DNA of 64,000 nt from Thalassospira sp. (lineage in GTDB: Bacteria > Pseudomonadota > Alphaproteobacteria > Rhodospirillales > Thalassospiraceae). Below are positions 9,206 through 17,514 of this stretch, piece after piece (within the stretch, counting starts at the first letter, position 1; the number at the start of each line of letters is the position of its first letter). Below the pieces are notes generated by a model. It was given only the letters and a program-made list of their open reading frames with translations, did no database searches and was not told the DNA's origin. Both the position numbers and the translations under genes were made by a program. Location: positions 1 through 64,000 of the forward strand of contig NZ_JAUYHK010000018.1 of NCBI RefSeq assembly GCF_030690045.1, in the 5' to 3' direction.

Positions 9206-10704
9206 CGCAGCCTGTTCTTTTGTCATCTCCCCTGACTTGGGAGCAAGTTGCGGCCATTGCAGATGGTGCGCGGCTTGAACTGGCACCAATGGCACGTGAA
9301 CGGATCATCAAGGGACGGGTCATTGTCGATGCGTTGGTGATGCGTGGCATTAAGGGATACGGCATCAATACCGGTGTCGGTGCATTATGCGATGTGATTA
9401 TTGATCGGGACCAGCAACAGGCCCTGTCGCATAATATCCTGATGAGCCATGCCTGCGGAGTTGGCGACCCGTTGGGGCGGATCGAAACCCGCGCCATTAT
9501 GACGGCCCAGATCAATAATTTTGCACTGGGTGCATCGGGTGTGCGGATTGATGTGGTTGATGCCATGATTGCCCTTTTGAATGCGGATTGCATTCCGGTG
9601 GTGCCGTCACGTGGTTCGGTCGGTTATCTGACCCATGCTGCGTCAATCGGTCTGGTTCTGATCGGACATGGTCATGCGATGCATGATGGTGTGCGGATCA
9701 CAGGTGTCGAGGCTTGCAAGAAAGTCGGGATTGAGCCGTTGCGGCTGGAAGCCAAGGAGGGGCTCAGTCTTGTGAACGGGACGCCCTGTGCAACCGGGCT
9801 TGCCTGTGTTGCCCTGACGCGGATGCAGGTGCTTTCGGGGTGGGCTGATACGGTCGCGGCACTCAGTGCGGAAAATCTGGGGTGTCAGATCACAGCGTTT
9901 TCGGAAACCGCACTGGGGTTGCGAAAATCCGATGGATTGCAGCGGGTTGGCAAAAGCCTCCGGTTTTATTTGAGTAATAGCCCGATGTTAGCGGCATCTT
10001 TTGGAAAACGGACACAAGACCCGCTGAGCATAAGGGCCGTGCCGCATGTGCATGGTGCGGTACGCGACATGTTTGACAATGTTGTCCAGACGGTTGATCG
10101 CGAATTGGCGAGTGTGACGGATAATCCGGTTGTTTTGGGCGATGCGGATGCACCGGAAGTCCATTCCGAGGCCCATGCGGTCGGAGCGGCGTTGGCCTTG
10201 GCGCTGGATGGTCTTGCTGTGGCGGCTGCTGAACTGGCGGCGATTTCTGAACGCCGGATTGACCGGCTGGTCAATCCGATGGTCAGTGGGCTTCCGGCAT
10301 TTCTCGTGCGCGAAAGCGGGGTGTGCTCCGGTTACATGATTGCGCAATATACAGCCGTTGCGCTGGTTGCTGAAAACCGCCGTCTTGCCGCACCGGCAAG
10401 TCTGGATGGTGGAATTACGTCTGCCTTGCAGGAAGACATTCTGACCCATGCCACATCCTCTGCATGGAAATTTCTGGCTGTTCTCGACAATCTGGAACTT
10501 GTTCTGGCGATTGAACTTCTGGCGGCGACACAGGCTTATGACCTTCGGGCTGAGGGACTGGTGTCCGGGTTTCATACCGGCAAGGTTTATGAAGCTGTCC
10601 GGGCGGTGGTTCCATCCTATTGCGATGACCGTCCGATGCATGAAGATTTCGACGCGATCCGAACCTTTATGAAGGCCACCCCCATCAATCAGGAGATCGA
10701 TTGA
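9202..10704 (+). CDS. HutH2, aromatic amino acid lyase family protein lacking the MIO triad
   Basis: A 500-residue relative of histidine ammonia-lyase. It aligns with HutH without gaps through residue 141 (both have GSVG at 138-141), then goes straight to YLTHAASIG, so the Ala-Ser-Gly that cyclises to MIO is missing and the spacing to the next block (KEGL) is exactly three residues shorter. The active-site Tyr loop is kept (GYGINTGVG, 52-60). NGTQ is NGTP, and QDPYCIR is QDPLSIR: the Arg stays and the Tyr is lost. The frame is intact and the gene is coupled by a four-base overlap to hutV and by a one-base gap to hutG, so it is not a decaying pseudogene. A similar second HutH near the transporter occurs in Pseudomonas hut loci. 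Function unknown. Confidence 0.9.
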   Translation: MTQPVLLSSPLTWEQVAAIADGARLELAPMARERIIKGRVIVDALVMRGIKGYGINTGVGALCDVIIDRDQQQALSHNILMSHACGVGDPLGRIETRAIMTAQINNFALGASGVRIDVVDAMIALLNADCIPVVPSRGSVGYLTHAASIGLVLIGHGHAMHDGVRITGVEACKKVGIEPLRLEAKEGLSLVNGTPCATGLACVALTRMQVLSGWADTVAALSAENLGCQITAFSETALGLRKSDGLQRVGKSLRFYLSNSPMLAASFGKRTQDPLSIRAVPHVHGAVRDMFDNVVQTVDRELASVTDNPVVLGDADAPEVHSEAHAVGAALALALDGLAVAAAELAAISERRIDRLVNPMVSGLPAFLVRESGVCSGYMIAQYTAVALVAENRRLAAPASLDGGITSALQEDILTHATSSAWKFLAVLDNLELVLAIELLAATQAYDLRAEGLVSGFHTGKVYEAVRAVVPSYCDDRPMHEDFDAIRTFMKATPINQEID

Positions 10705-10705
10705 T

Positions 10706-11506
10706 ATGAATCCTGTGGAAATTCACCGCGGCGATGGCCCCATCGTTCTGGGATTACCCCATACGGGGATTCATGTTCCCGACGACATTGCCGCAAAACT
10801 GAATGATCGCGGGCGGGAATTGTCCGATACTGACTGGCATATTCATACCCTTTATGACGGGTTGCTTGACGGTGTTACGACCGTGCGTGCGACATTCCAT
10901 CGTTATGTGATTGATGCGAATCGCGATCCGGCGGGAGAAAGCCTTTATCCCGGTCAGAATACCACGACACTGGTGCCGCTGACCGATTTTGACGGGCATA
11001 ATATCTGGAATGAGGTCCCCGATGCGGCAGAAATCGAACGGCGCAAAGCGGCATTTCACACCCCTTATCACGCCGCCTTGACGGCGGAACTGGAACGGGT
11101 GCGCGCCCGGCACGGGGTGGCGATCCTGTATGATTGCCATTCAATCCGGTCCTATATTCCGTTCCTGTTTGACGGCATCCTGCCCGATTTCAATATTGGC
11201 ACCAATCAGGGCGCGACGTGCCACCCGGCGATTGAAGAGGCGACGCACAGGATATGTGCGCAAGCCAATGGTTATACCAGCATCGTCAATGGCCGGTTCA
11301 AGGGCGGATGGACTACCCGCCATTATGGTCGCCCCGGAATCCATCAGCACGCCATCCAGATGGAACTGGCGCAATCGACCTATCTGACCGCCGAGCAGGC
11401 CCCGTGGCAGTATGATTCTGCGAGGGCGGAAAAACTGCGCGGTCATTTGAAAAATATCCTGACAACACTGGCCGATCTGGCCCCGACGTTAAGAGGCACA
11501 TCATGA
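10706..11506 (+). CDS. hutG: HutG, N-formylglutamate deformylase
   Basis: A 266-residue zinc amidohydrolase of the FGase family that splits N-formyl-glutamate into glutamate and formate, the last step after HutF. The motif [12 protein letters not shown] at about residues 17-28, [12 protein letters not shown], and [10 protein letters not shown] with candidate metal ligands mark the family. It starts one base after the hutH2 stop, and its own stop overlaps the hutU start (ATGA). Confidence 0.95.
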   Translation: MNPVEIHRGDGPIVLGLPHTGIHVPDDIAAKLNDRGRELSDTDWHIHTLYDGLLDGVTTVRATFHRYVIDANRDPAGESLYPGQNTTTLVPLTDFDGHNIWNEVPDAAEIERRKAAFHTPYHAALTAELERVRARHGVAILYDCHSIRSYIPFLFDGILPDFNIGTNQGATCHPAIEEATHRICAQANGYTSIVNGRFKGGWTTRHYGRPGIHQHAIQMELAQSTYLTAEQAPWQYDSARAEKLRGHLKNILTTLADLAPTLRGTS

Positions 11507-13179
11507 GCACCAATCCGCGACATAACCAGCGCGACATTTATCCGGCAACCGGCACCGAAATCACGGCCAAAAGCTGGCTGACCGAAGCGCCGATGCGCAT
11601 GCTGATGAATAATTTGCATCCCGATGTTGCCGAAAACCCGCATGAACTGGTGGTTTATGGCGGCATTGGCCGGGCGGCACGCACATGGCAGGATTTCGAC
11701 CTGATTGTCGAGAGCCTGAAAAAACTGGAAGCGGATGAAACCCTTCTGGTGCAGTCGGGCAAGCCGGTCGGGGTATTTCGGACCCACAAGGATGCGCCGC
11801 GTGTTTTGATTGCCAATTCCAATCTGGTGCCGCACTGGGCCAATTGGGACCATTTCAACGAACTCGATAAAAAAGGTCTGGCGATGTATGGCCAGATGAC
11901 GGCAGGGTCGTGGATCTATATCGGGTCGCAGGGCATTGTGCAGGGCACCTATGAAACCTTTGTCGAGGCCGGGCGTCAGCATTATGACGGCAACCTGACC
12001 GGGCGATGGATTCTGACCGCCGGTCTTGGCGGCATGGGTGGGGCGCAACCCTTGGCTGCCGTGATGGCCGGGGCGTGTTGTCTGGCGGTGGAATGCGATG
12101 AAACGCGGGCCGATTTCCGCCTGCGCACCCGTTATGTTGATGCCAAGACCCATTCGCTGGACGAGGCATTGGCGATGATTGAGGGTTGGACAAAGGCCGG
12201 GGAAGCCAAATCGGTGGCGCTGATTGGCAATGCCGCCGATATTTATCCCGAACTGGTCAAACGCGGCGTGCGCCCCGATATCGTCACCGATCAGACATCG
12301 GCCCATGATCCGCTGCATGGCTATTTGCCGCAGGGCTGGAACATGGCGCAGTGGAAGGAAAAACAGGAAAGCGACCCCAAGGCGGTTGAAAAAGCGGCGC
12401 GTGCCAGTATGAAAATCCATGTCGCGGCGATGGTCGATTTCTGGAATGCCGGGGTGCCGACCCTTGATTATGGCAACAATATCCGGCAGGTCGCCAAGGA
12501 TGAAGGCCTTAAGGATGCCTTTGCCTTTCCGGGTTTTGTACCGGCCTATATCCGGCCCCTGTTTTGCCGGGGTGTCGGGCCGTTTCGCTGGGCGGCATTG
12601 TCGGGCGACCCCGAAGATATTTACAAGACCGATCAAAAGGTCAAGGAACTGATCCCCGATGACAAACATCTGCATAACTGGCTGGATATGGCACGGGATC
12701 GCATTGCGTTTCAGGGCCTGCCTGCCCGGATTTGCTGGGTCGGTCTGGGGCAGCGTCACCGGCTGGGCCTTGCCTTTAATGAAATGGTCCGCACCGGCGA
12801 ATTGAAAGCCCCGGTGGTGATTGGCCGCGACCATCTTGACAGCGGATCGGTCGCCAGCCCCAACCGCGAAACCGAAGCCATGAAAGACGGGTCGGATGCG
12901 GTCAGCGACTGGCCGCTTTTGAATGCGTTGCTGAATTGTGCGTCGGGCGCAACATGGGTTTCATTGCATCATGGCGGCGGTGTTGGTATGGGATTCTCTC
13001 AACATTCCGGAATGGTAATATGTTGTGACGGCACAGAAGATGCCGCACGCAGGGTCGAACGTGTCCTTTGGAACGATCCGGCAACCGGTGTGATGCGTCA
13101 CGCCGATGCCGGGTATGACATCGCTTTGGATTGTGCACGGGAATACGGGCTGAACCTGCCCGGCATTCTTGACAGGTAA
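11503..13179 (+). CDS. hutU: HutU, urocanate hydratase
   Basis: A 558-residue NAD-dependent urocanase that hydrates urocanate to 4-imidazolone-5-propionate, step two of the pathway. It opens with [15 protein letters not shown] and contains the signature [17 protein letters not shown] with the catalytic Cys, plus the NAD-binding [12 protein letters not shown]. Length is normal. It lies eight kilobases from hutH in the same direction and is the last classical hut gene before the TRAP genes. Confidence 0.97.
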   Translation: MSTNPRHNQRDIYPATGTEITAKSWLTEAPMRMLMNNLHPDVAENPHELVVYGGIGRAARTWQDFDLIVESLKKLEADETLLVQSGKPVGVFRTHKDAPRVLIANSNLVPHWANWDHFNELDKKGLAMYGQMTAGSWIYIGSQGIVQGTYETFVEAGRQHYDGNLTGRWILTAGLGGMGGAQPLAAVMAGACCLAVECDETRADFRLRTRYVDAKTHSLDEALAMIEGWTKAGEAKSVALIGNAADIYPELVKRGVRPDIVTDQTSAHDPLHGYLPQGWNMAQWKEKQESDPKAVEKAARASMKIHVAAMVDFWNAGVPTLDYGNNIRQVAKDEGLKDAFAFPGFVPAYIRPLFCRGVGPFRWAALSGDPEDIYKTDQKVKELIPDDKHLHNWLDMARDRIAFQGLPARICWVGLGQRHRLGLAFNEMVRTGELKAPVVIGRDHLDSGSVASPNRETEAMKDGSDAVSDWPLLNALLNCASGATWVSLHHGGGVGMGFSQHSGMVICCDGTEDAARRVERVLWNDPATGVMRHADAGYDIALDCAREYGLNLPGILDR

Positions 13180-13207
13180 ATCAGGTTCACCATCAGGAGG
13201 GTTAAAC

Positions 13208-14302
13208 ATGAAGAGACGTGAATTTCTGACAGCGGGTGTGGCAGGTGCCGGTGCGGTTGCCGCCGCCACCTTTGCCACCCCGGCCATTGCCCAGGACAAA
13301 CGGCAGTGGAACATGGTCACCGCATGGCCGAAAAACCTGCCCGGACCGGGGGTGGCAGCCCAGATGCTGGCCGACCGGATCACCACCCTGTCGGGGGGGC
13401 GGATTGAAGTCAAACTGCATGCCGCAGGCGAACTGGTGCCGGGCAATGGCGTATTTGATGCGGTATCCGAAGGCACGGTAGAACTTTACCATGCCGTTCC
13501 GGCCTATTGGGGATCGAAATCCAAGGGGATTTTGCTGTTTGGGTCGCAGCCCTTTGGCCTGCGGGCGGATGAACAGTTTGGCTGGCTGGCGCATGGCGGC
13601 GGTCAGGAACTGTATGACGAAATTTATGGTCAGTTTGGTTTGAAGCCCTTCCTGTGTGGCAATTCCGGCCCGCAATGGCAGGGATGGTTCCGCAATGAAA
13701 TCCATTCGGTGGATGACCTCAAGGGGCTTAAATTCCGCACCACCGGTCTGGCATCGGAAATGTGTTCCAAACTGGGCATGGCGGTTCAGGCGATGGGGGG
13801 CCGGGATATGTTCCAGGCGCTTCAGACCGGGGCGCTTGATGCCGGTGAATTTATCGGCCCGTGGAGCGACAGCGCACTGGGTTTCCAGCAGGTTGCCAAA
13901 AACTATTACTGGCCGGGTGTTGGCGAACCGTCCTCGGCCGAGGAATGCGTGGTCAATGCCAAGGCATTTAACGACCTGCCCGCAGACCTTCAGGCGGTTG
14001 TCAGATATGCCTGTGACAGCCTTTATAACCCGGTGCTGACCGAATATAACACCAAGCATGCGCTGGCCCTGAAAGAACTGGTTGCCGATCATGGTGTACA
14101 GGTGCGTATGTTGCCCGAAGACATCATCGTTGCCATGGGCAAGGCGGCCGAAGAAGTGGTGGGCGAATTGCGCGAAGATGGCGATCCTTTGGTGCGCAAG
14201 ATCACCGAAAGTTTCGTTGAATATCGTGACAGCATCGGTGCCTATATGACCTATGCCGATAACGGGCAGATGAATGCCCGCGCCAAGGTGCACGGTTACT
14301 GA
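13208..14302 (+). CDS. TRAP transporter substrate-binding protein, TakP/DctP family (Tat-exported)
   Basis: A 364-residue periplasmic binding protein. It starts with a twin-arginine signal (KRREFLTAG at residues 2-10) and a cleavage region near AIAQDK. The mature part follows the TakP pattern: WPKNLPGPG, AGELVPGNGVFDAVSEG, the carboxylate-gripping Arg in LKGLKFRTTGL, and GALDAGEFIGPWSD. TakP relatives bind 2-oxo acids, so the ligand is likely an oxo- or hydroxy-acid. ATG 13208 follows an excellent AGGAGGG. It is 28 bases after hutU on the same strand. Confidence 0.92.
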   Translation: MKRREFLTAGVAGAGAVAAATFATPAIAQDKRQWNMVTAWPKNLPGPGVAAQMLADRITTLSGGRIEVKLHAAGELVPGNGVFDAVSEGTVELYHAVPAYWGSKSKGILLFGSQPFGLRADEQFGWLAHGGGQELYDEIYGQFGLKPFLCGNSGPQWQGWFRNEIHSVDDLKGLKFRTTGLASEMCSKLGMAVQAMGGRDMFQALQTGALDAGEFIGPWSDSALGFQQVAKNYYWPGVGEPSSAEECVVNAKAFNDLPADLQAVVRYACDSLYNPVLTEYNTKHALALKELVADHGVQVRMLPEDIIVAMGKAAEEVVGELREDGDPLVRKITESFVEYRDSIGAYMTYADNGQMNARAKVHGY

Positions 14303-14311
14303 TAACAGACA

Positions 14312-14350
14312 ACAACCGGCGTATCAGAAGGTGCGCCGGTTGTTTTCGTT
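14312..14350 (+). terminator. attenuating terminator between the TRAP binding protein and permease genes
   Basis: ACAACCGGCG (14312-14321) pairs with CGCCGGTTGT (14334-14343), followed by TTTCGTTTT. It lies only 13 bases before the next start, so it likely lowers permease expression relative to the binding protein rather than ending the operon. Confidence 0.7.
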
Positions 14351-14362
14351 TTGGGGGATGTC

Positions 14363-14866
14363 ATGCAACGCCTTGCCGATCTGCTGGATCTGGTCAATCA
14401 CTGGACCGGAATGACCGTGCGCTGGTTCGCGCTTTTGATGGTTCTGATCCAATTTTCCATTGTGCTGCTGCGCTATGTTTTCGGCATGAGTTCCATCGCC
14501 CTGAATGAAAGCGTGCTGTATCTGCATTCCGGGCTTTTCATGCTGGGTGCGGGCTATACGCTTTTGGTCGACAAGCATGTGCGCGTTGATATTTTCCATG
14601 CAAAGGCAACGACGCAAAACAAGGCGCGCATCGATATTTTCGGGCATGTGTTTTTGTTACTGCCGTCGATGTTTGTCTTGCTGTACTGGTCGTGGCCGTC
14701 GGTGATCAATGCGATCATGTTGCGGGAAGGGGCGATTTCGGTGGGCGGTATTCCCGCCGTCTGGCTGTTGAAATCGCTGATTCCGGCCTTTTGTATTCTA
14801 TTGATGATTCAGTCGTTGTCTTGCCTGTTACGCCAGATCCTTGTTCTGAGAGGTCGCGCAATCTGA
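14363..14866 (+). CDS. TRAP transporter small permease (DctQ type)
   Basis: A 167-residue membrane protein with four hydrophobic segments and the motif GAGYTLLVDKHVRVDIF of DctQ subunits. It starts at ATG 14363 behind GGGGG; the TTG at 14351 is less likely. Its stop overlaps the start of the large permease (TGATG), so the two subunits are made together. Confidence 0.92.
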   Translation: MQRLADLLDLVNHWTGMTVRWFALLMVLIQFSIVLLRYVFGMSSIALNESVLYLHSGLFMLGAGYTLLVDKHVRVDIFHAKATTQNKARIDIFGHVFLLLPSMFVLLYWSWPSVINAIMLREGAISVGGIPAVWLLKSLIPAFCILLMIQSLSCLLRQILVLRGRAI

Positions 14867-16413
14867 TGGAATATCTCGACCTTTTGATGTTTGTGGTGCT
14901 GATTGCCTGTATTTTGCTGGGCTTTCCGGTGTCGTTTTCGATTTCCGGGGTGGCTGTGGGTTTTGCCACGCTGGGCTGGATCAGTGGCGAAATGAATATC
15001 GCCCTTTTGGGGGCTTTCGGCCAACGGGTGTTTGGCCTTCTGACCAATGATGTGCTGATTGCCATTCCGCTGTTTGTCCTGATGGGGGTGGTTCTGGAAC
15101 GATCCCGTATTGCCGAGGATTTACTCCATACCATGGGGCGGCTGTTTGGGCAGTTGCGCGGCGGATTGGGAATCTCGGTGGTGCTGGTTGGCGCGTTGCT
15201 GGCAGCATCGACCGGGATTGTCGGGGCAACGGTGATTGCCATGGGTATGATCGCCCTGCCGACCATGTTGCGCACCGGATATGATCCGAAACTGGCATCA
15301 GGGGTGGTGTGTACCGCCGGGACGCTGGGCCAGATCATTCCGCCATCAACCCTTTTGATCATTTTGTCCGATGTGATGTCATCGGCCTATCAGCAGGCGC
15401 AATATGAACAGGGCAAATTCAGCATCAGCACCATTTCCGTCGGCCAGATTTTTGCCGGTGCCCTGGTGCCGGGCCTGACGCTGGTCGGGATTTATATTGT
15501 TTATATTTTGCTGCGCGGGTTTTTGCGGCCCGGTGACATGCCGCCTGCCAAAAATGACGATGGCCGACCGGATGCAGGTGAAGTAATCCGGGCAGTGGTG
15601 CCGCCGGTCTTGCTGATTGTTGCGGTTCTCGGGGCCATTCTGGGCGGTGTTGCGACCCCGACCGAGGCAGCATCGGTCGGTGCGATTGGCGCGACTCTGA
15701 TGGCGGGTATCCGGCAGGGCGGCAACCGCAAACTGATTTTGGGTGGCACTTTGATGTTGCTGGTTCTGGCGGTTCTGGCCGGTATGGCGCCGGTGCGGTT
15801 TCAGCGCAGCGACCTGACATCGGGGGATCTGATGCTGGGCGCGTTTTATGTCGGGCTGGCGATTTTGGGCGTGGCCGCCATTCTGGCAGCGCTGCGGCAG
15901 GCATGGCGGGGCGATATCCTGAAATCGGCGATGACATCGACGATGACGGTGACCGCCATGATTTTTGCCACCATTCTGACGGCCAGCATGTTCTCGCTGG
16001 TGTTTGTCGGACTGGGTGGCGAGGAACGTATGGCTTCGATCCTGGAAGCCATGCCGGGCGGTCCGACCGGGGCGCTGGTGTTTTGCATGGCGCTGATTTT
16101 TATTCTGGGTTTCTTTCTGGATTTTGTCGAAATCACCGTGATTTTGCTGCCGCTGATTGCACCGGTGCTGATCATGATGGGGCATGATCCGGTATGGCTG
16201 GCGATCCTGATTGCGATCAATCTGCAAACATCGTTCTTGACGCCGCCTTTTGGCTTTTCGCTGTTTTACCTGCGCGGGGCGGCGCCGCCGGAAATTACCA
16301 CCGGGCAAATTTATGCCGGGGTAATGCCGTTTATCGCCTTGCAAATCCTGTGCATTGTCGTGATCTGGTTCTGGCCGGCCTTGGCGACATGGTTGCCCGG
16401 TGTAGTATTCTGA
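14866..16413 (+). CDS. TRAP transporter large permease (DctM type)
   Basis: A 515-residue transporter subunit with more than ten hydrophobic segments. The IPLFVLMGVVLERS, ASTGIVGATVIAMG, CTAGTLGQIIPPSTLLI and LTPPFGFSLFYLRG blocks define DctM and hold the sodium and substrate sites. It is longer than many DctM proteins because of extra hydrophobic residues at about 270-340, a form seen in TakM-like systems. ATG 14866 is fixed by the overlap with the small permease; the frame upstream is noise. Confidence 0.93.
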   Translation: MEYLDLLMFVVLIACILLGFPVSFSISGVAVGFATLGWISGEMNIALLGAFGQRVFGLLTNDVLIAIPLFVLMGVVLERSRIAEDLLHTMGRLFGQLRGGLGISVVLVGALLAASTGIVGATVIAMGMIALPTMLRTGYDPKLASGVVCTAGTLGQIIPPSTLLIILSDVMSSAYQQAQYEQGKFSISTISVGQIFAGALVPGLTLVGIYIVYILLRGFLRPGDMPPAKNDDGRPDAGEVIRAVVPPVLLIVAVLGAILGGVATPTEAASVGAIGATLMAGIRQGGNRKLILGGTLMLLVLAVLAGMAPVRFQRSDLTSGDLMLGAFYVGLAILGVAAILAALRQAWRGDILKSAMTSTMTVTAMIFATILTASMFSLVFVGLGGEERMASILEAMPGGPTGALVFCMALIFILGFFLDFVEITVILLPLIAPVLIMMGHDPVWLAILIAINLQTSFLTPPFGFSLFYLRGAAPPEITTGQIYAGVMPFIALQILCIVVIWFWPALATWLPGVVF

Positions 16414-16432
16414 CATTGCAAATCGCTTGTTG

Positions 16433-16491
16433 GGCGGGATCGGGATGGCTATGGTGCAGGGCAATATCCATCCTGTCCGGGGTCTCCCGCC
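16433..16491 (+). other. nested inverted repeat between dctM-like gene and Ldh2-like gene
   Basis: Outer arms GGCGGGA (16433-16439) and TCCCGCC (16485-16491) enclose GGATGG (16443-16448) and CCATCC (16468-16473). There is no T tract, so it is not a clear terminator; it may set mRNA stability or bind a protein. Confidence 0.4.
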
Positions 16492-16509
16492 ATCAAGGGG
16501 TTATCAGAT

Positions 16510-17502
16510 ATGAAGCTGTCACTTGCGGATGCCGAACGCATCGTGATTGATGCGTTGTTGCGCAACAATGTCAGTGCGGAAAATGCCCGATCGGTGGCGA
16601 CTGCCCTTGTCGCGGCCGAGGCCGCCGGGCAGGGTGGACATGGATTGCGCCGGGTTCTTGCCTATGCGCAGCAGGCACGGGCGGGCAAGGTTAACGGCGA
16701 TGCGGTGCCGGTTGCATCCCGACCGTTTCCGGCGGCATTGCGAATTGATGCGGGCGATGGTTATGCCTATCCCGCACTTGATCTGGCGGTAGCACTTTTG
16801 CCCGATATCGCCCGGACACAAGGCATTGCCCTTGCCGCCATTCATCATTCGCACCATGCCGGGGTGATGGGCCTGACGGTGGAACGGTTTGCCGAGCAGG
16901 GACTGGTGGCCCTGATGGCGGCGAATGCCCCGGCGGCGATGGCGGCATGGGGTGGCAAACAGCCGCTTTATGGCACCAATCCGATTGCCTTTGCCGCCCC
17001 GGTGGCGGGGGATGCGCCGATTGTGATTGATCTTGCCTTGTCCAAGGTGGCCCGCGGCAAGATCATGGCCGCCCGGCAGAAGAATGTGCCGATTCCCGAT
17101 GACTGGGCCTTTGATTGCGATGGCGTACCCACCACCGATGCACAGGCGGCATTAAACGGGACCATGGTCCCGGCGGGCGGGCCGAAAGGGGCGGCATTGG
17201 CCCTGATGGTGGAAATTATGGCCGCAGGCCTGACTGGTGGCAATTTGTCGACCGGGGCATCGTCGCTGTTTGATGATCAGGGGCCGCCGCCGGGGCTGGG
17301 CCATATGATCATCGCGATTAATCCGCAGGTCAGCGGGGCGGATCATATGGCTGATCGTCTGGCCGGTCTTGCGGCCCTGCTGTTATCCGAAGATGGTGTG
17401 CGCCTGCCCGGACGGCGTGGCCAAACCGCCCGATCCGATGCCGGGATTAACGGCATCGAGGTTGAGGAAGATGTCCTGGCGGCGATCCGGGCACTGGATT
17501 GA
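16510..17502 (+). CDS. Ldh2 family (malate/L-lactate dehydrogenase-like) oxidoreductase
   Basis: A 330-residue NAD(P)-dependent enzyme of the YlbC/YiaK/Ldh2 class, which oxidises 2-hydroxy acids or reduces imines and oxo acids. Marks are GQGGHGLRR near residue 40, HHSHHAGVMG near 115 with the catalytic His, and GKQPLYGTNPIAFAAP. It follows the TRAP genes by 96 bases on the same strand and may process what they import. The exact substrate cannot be read; a 2-hydroxy or 2-oxo acid linked to histidine breakdown is a guess. Confidence 0.88.
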   Translation: MKLSLADAERIVIDALLRNNVSAENARSVATALVAAEAAGQGGHGLRRVLAYAQQARAGKVNGDAVPVASRPFPAALRIDAGDGYAYPALDLAVALLPDIARTQGIALAAIHHSHHAGVMGLTVERFAEQGLVALMAANAPAAMAAWGGKQPLYGTNPIAFAAPVAGDAPIVIDLALSKVARGKIMAARQKNVPIPDDWAFDCDGVPTTDAQAALNGTMVPAGGPKGAALALMVEIMAAGLTGGNLSTGASSLFDDQGPPPGLGHMIIAINPQVSGADHMADRLAGLAALLLSEDGVRLPGRRGQTARSDAGINGIEVEEDVLAAIRALD

Positions 17503-17514
17503 AATCCGAAGGCA

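Noticed and set aside
9202-10704. second HutH as a pseudogene
   Set aside because: The frame is complete, spacing to both neighbours is tight and conserved segments remain outside the deleted triad. Loss of the cofactor triad is not accompanied by decay.
11443-12834. 463-residue open frame antisense to hutU
   Set aside because: Shadow frame of hutU. The urocanase on the other strand has all its signature blocks.
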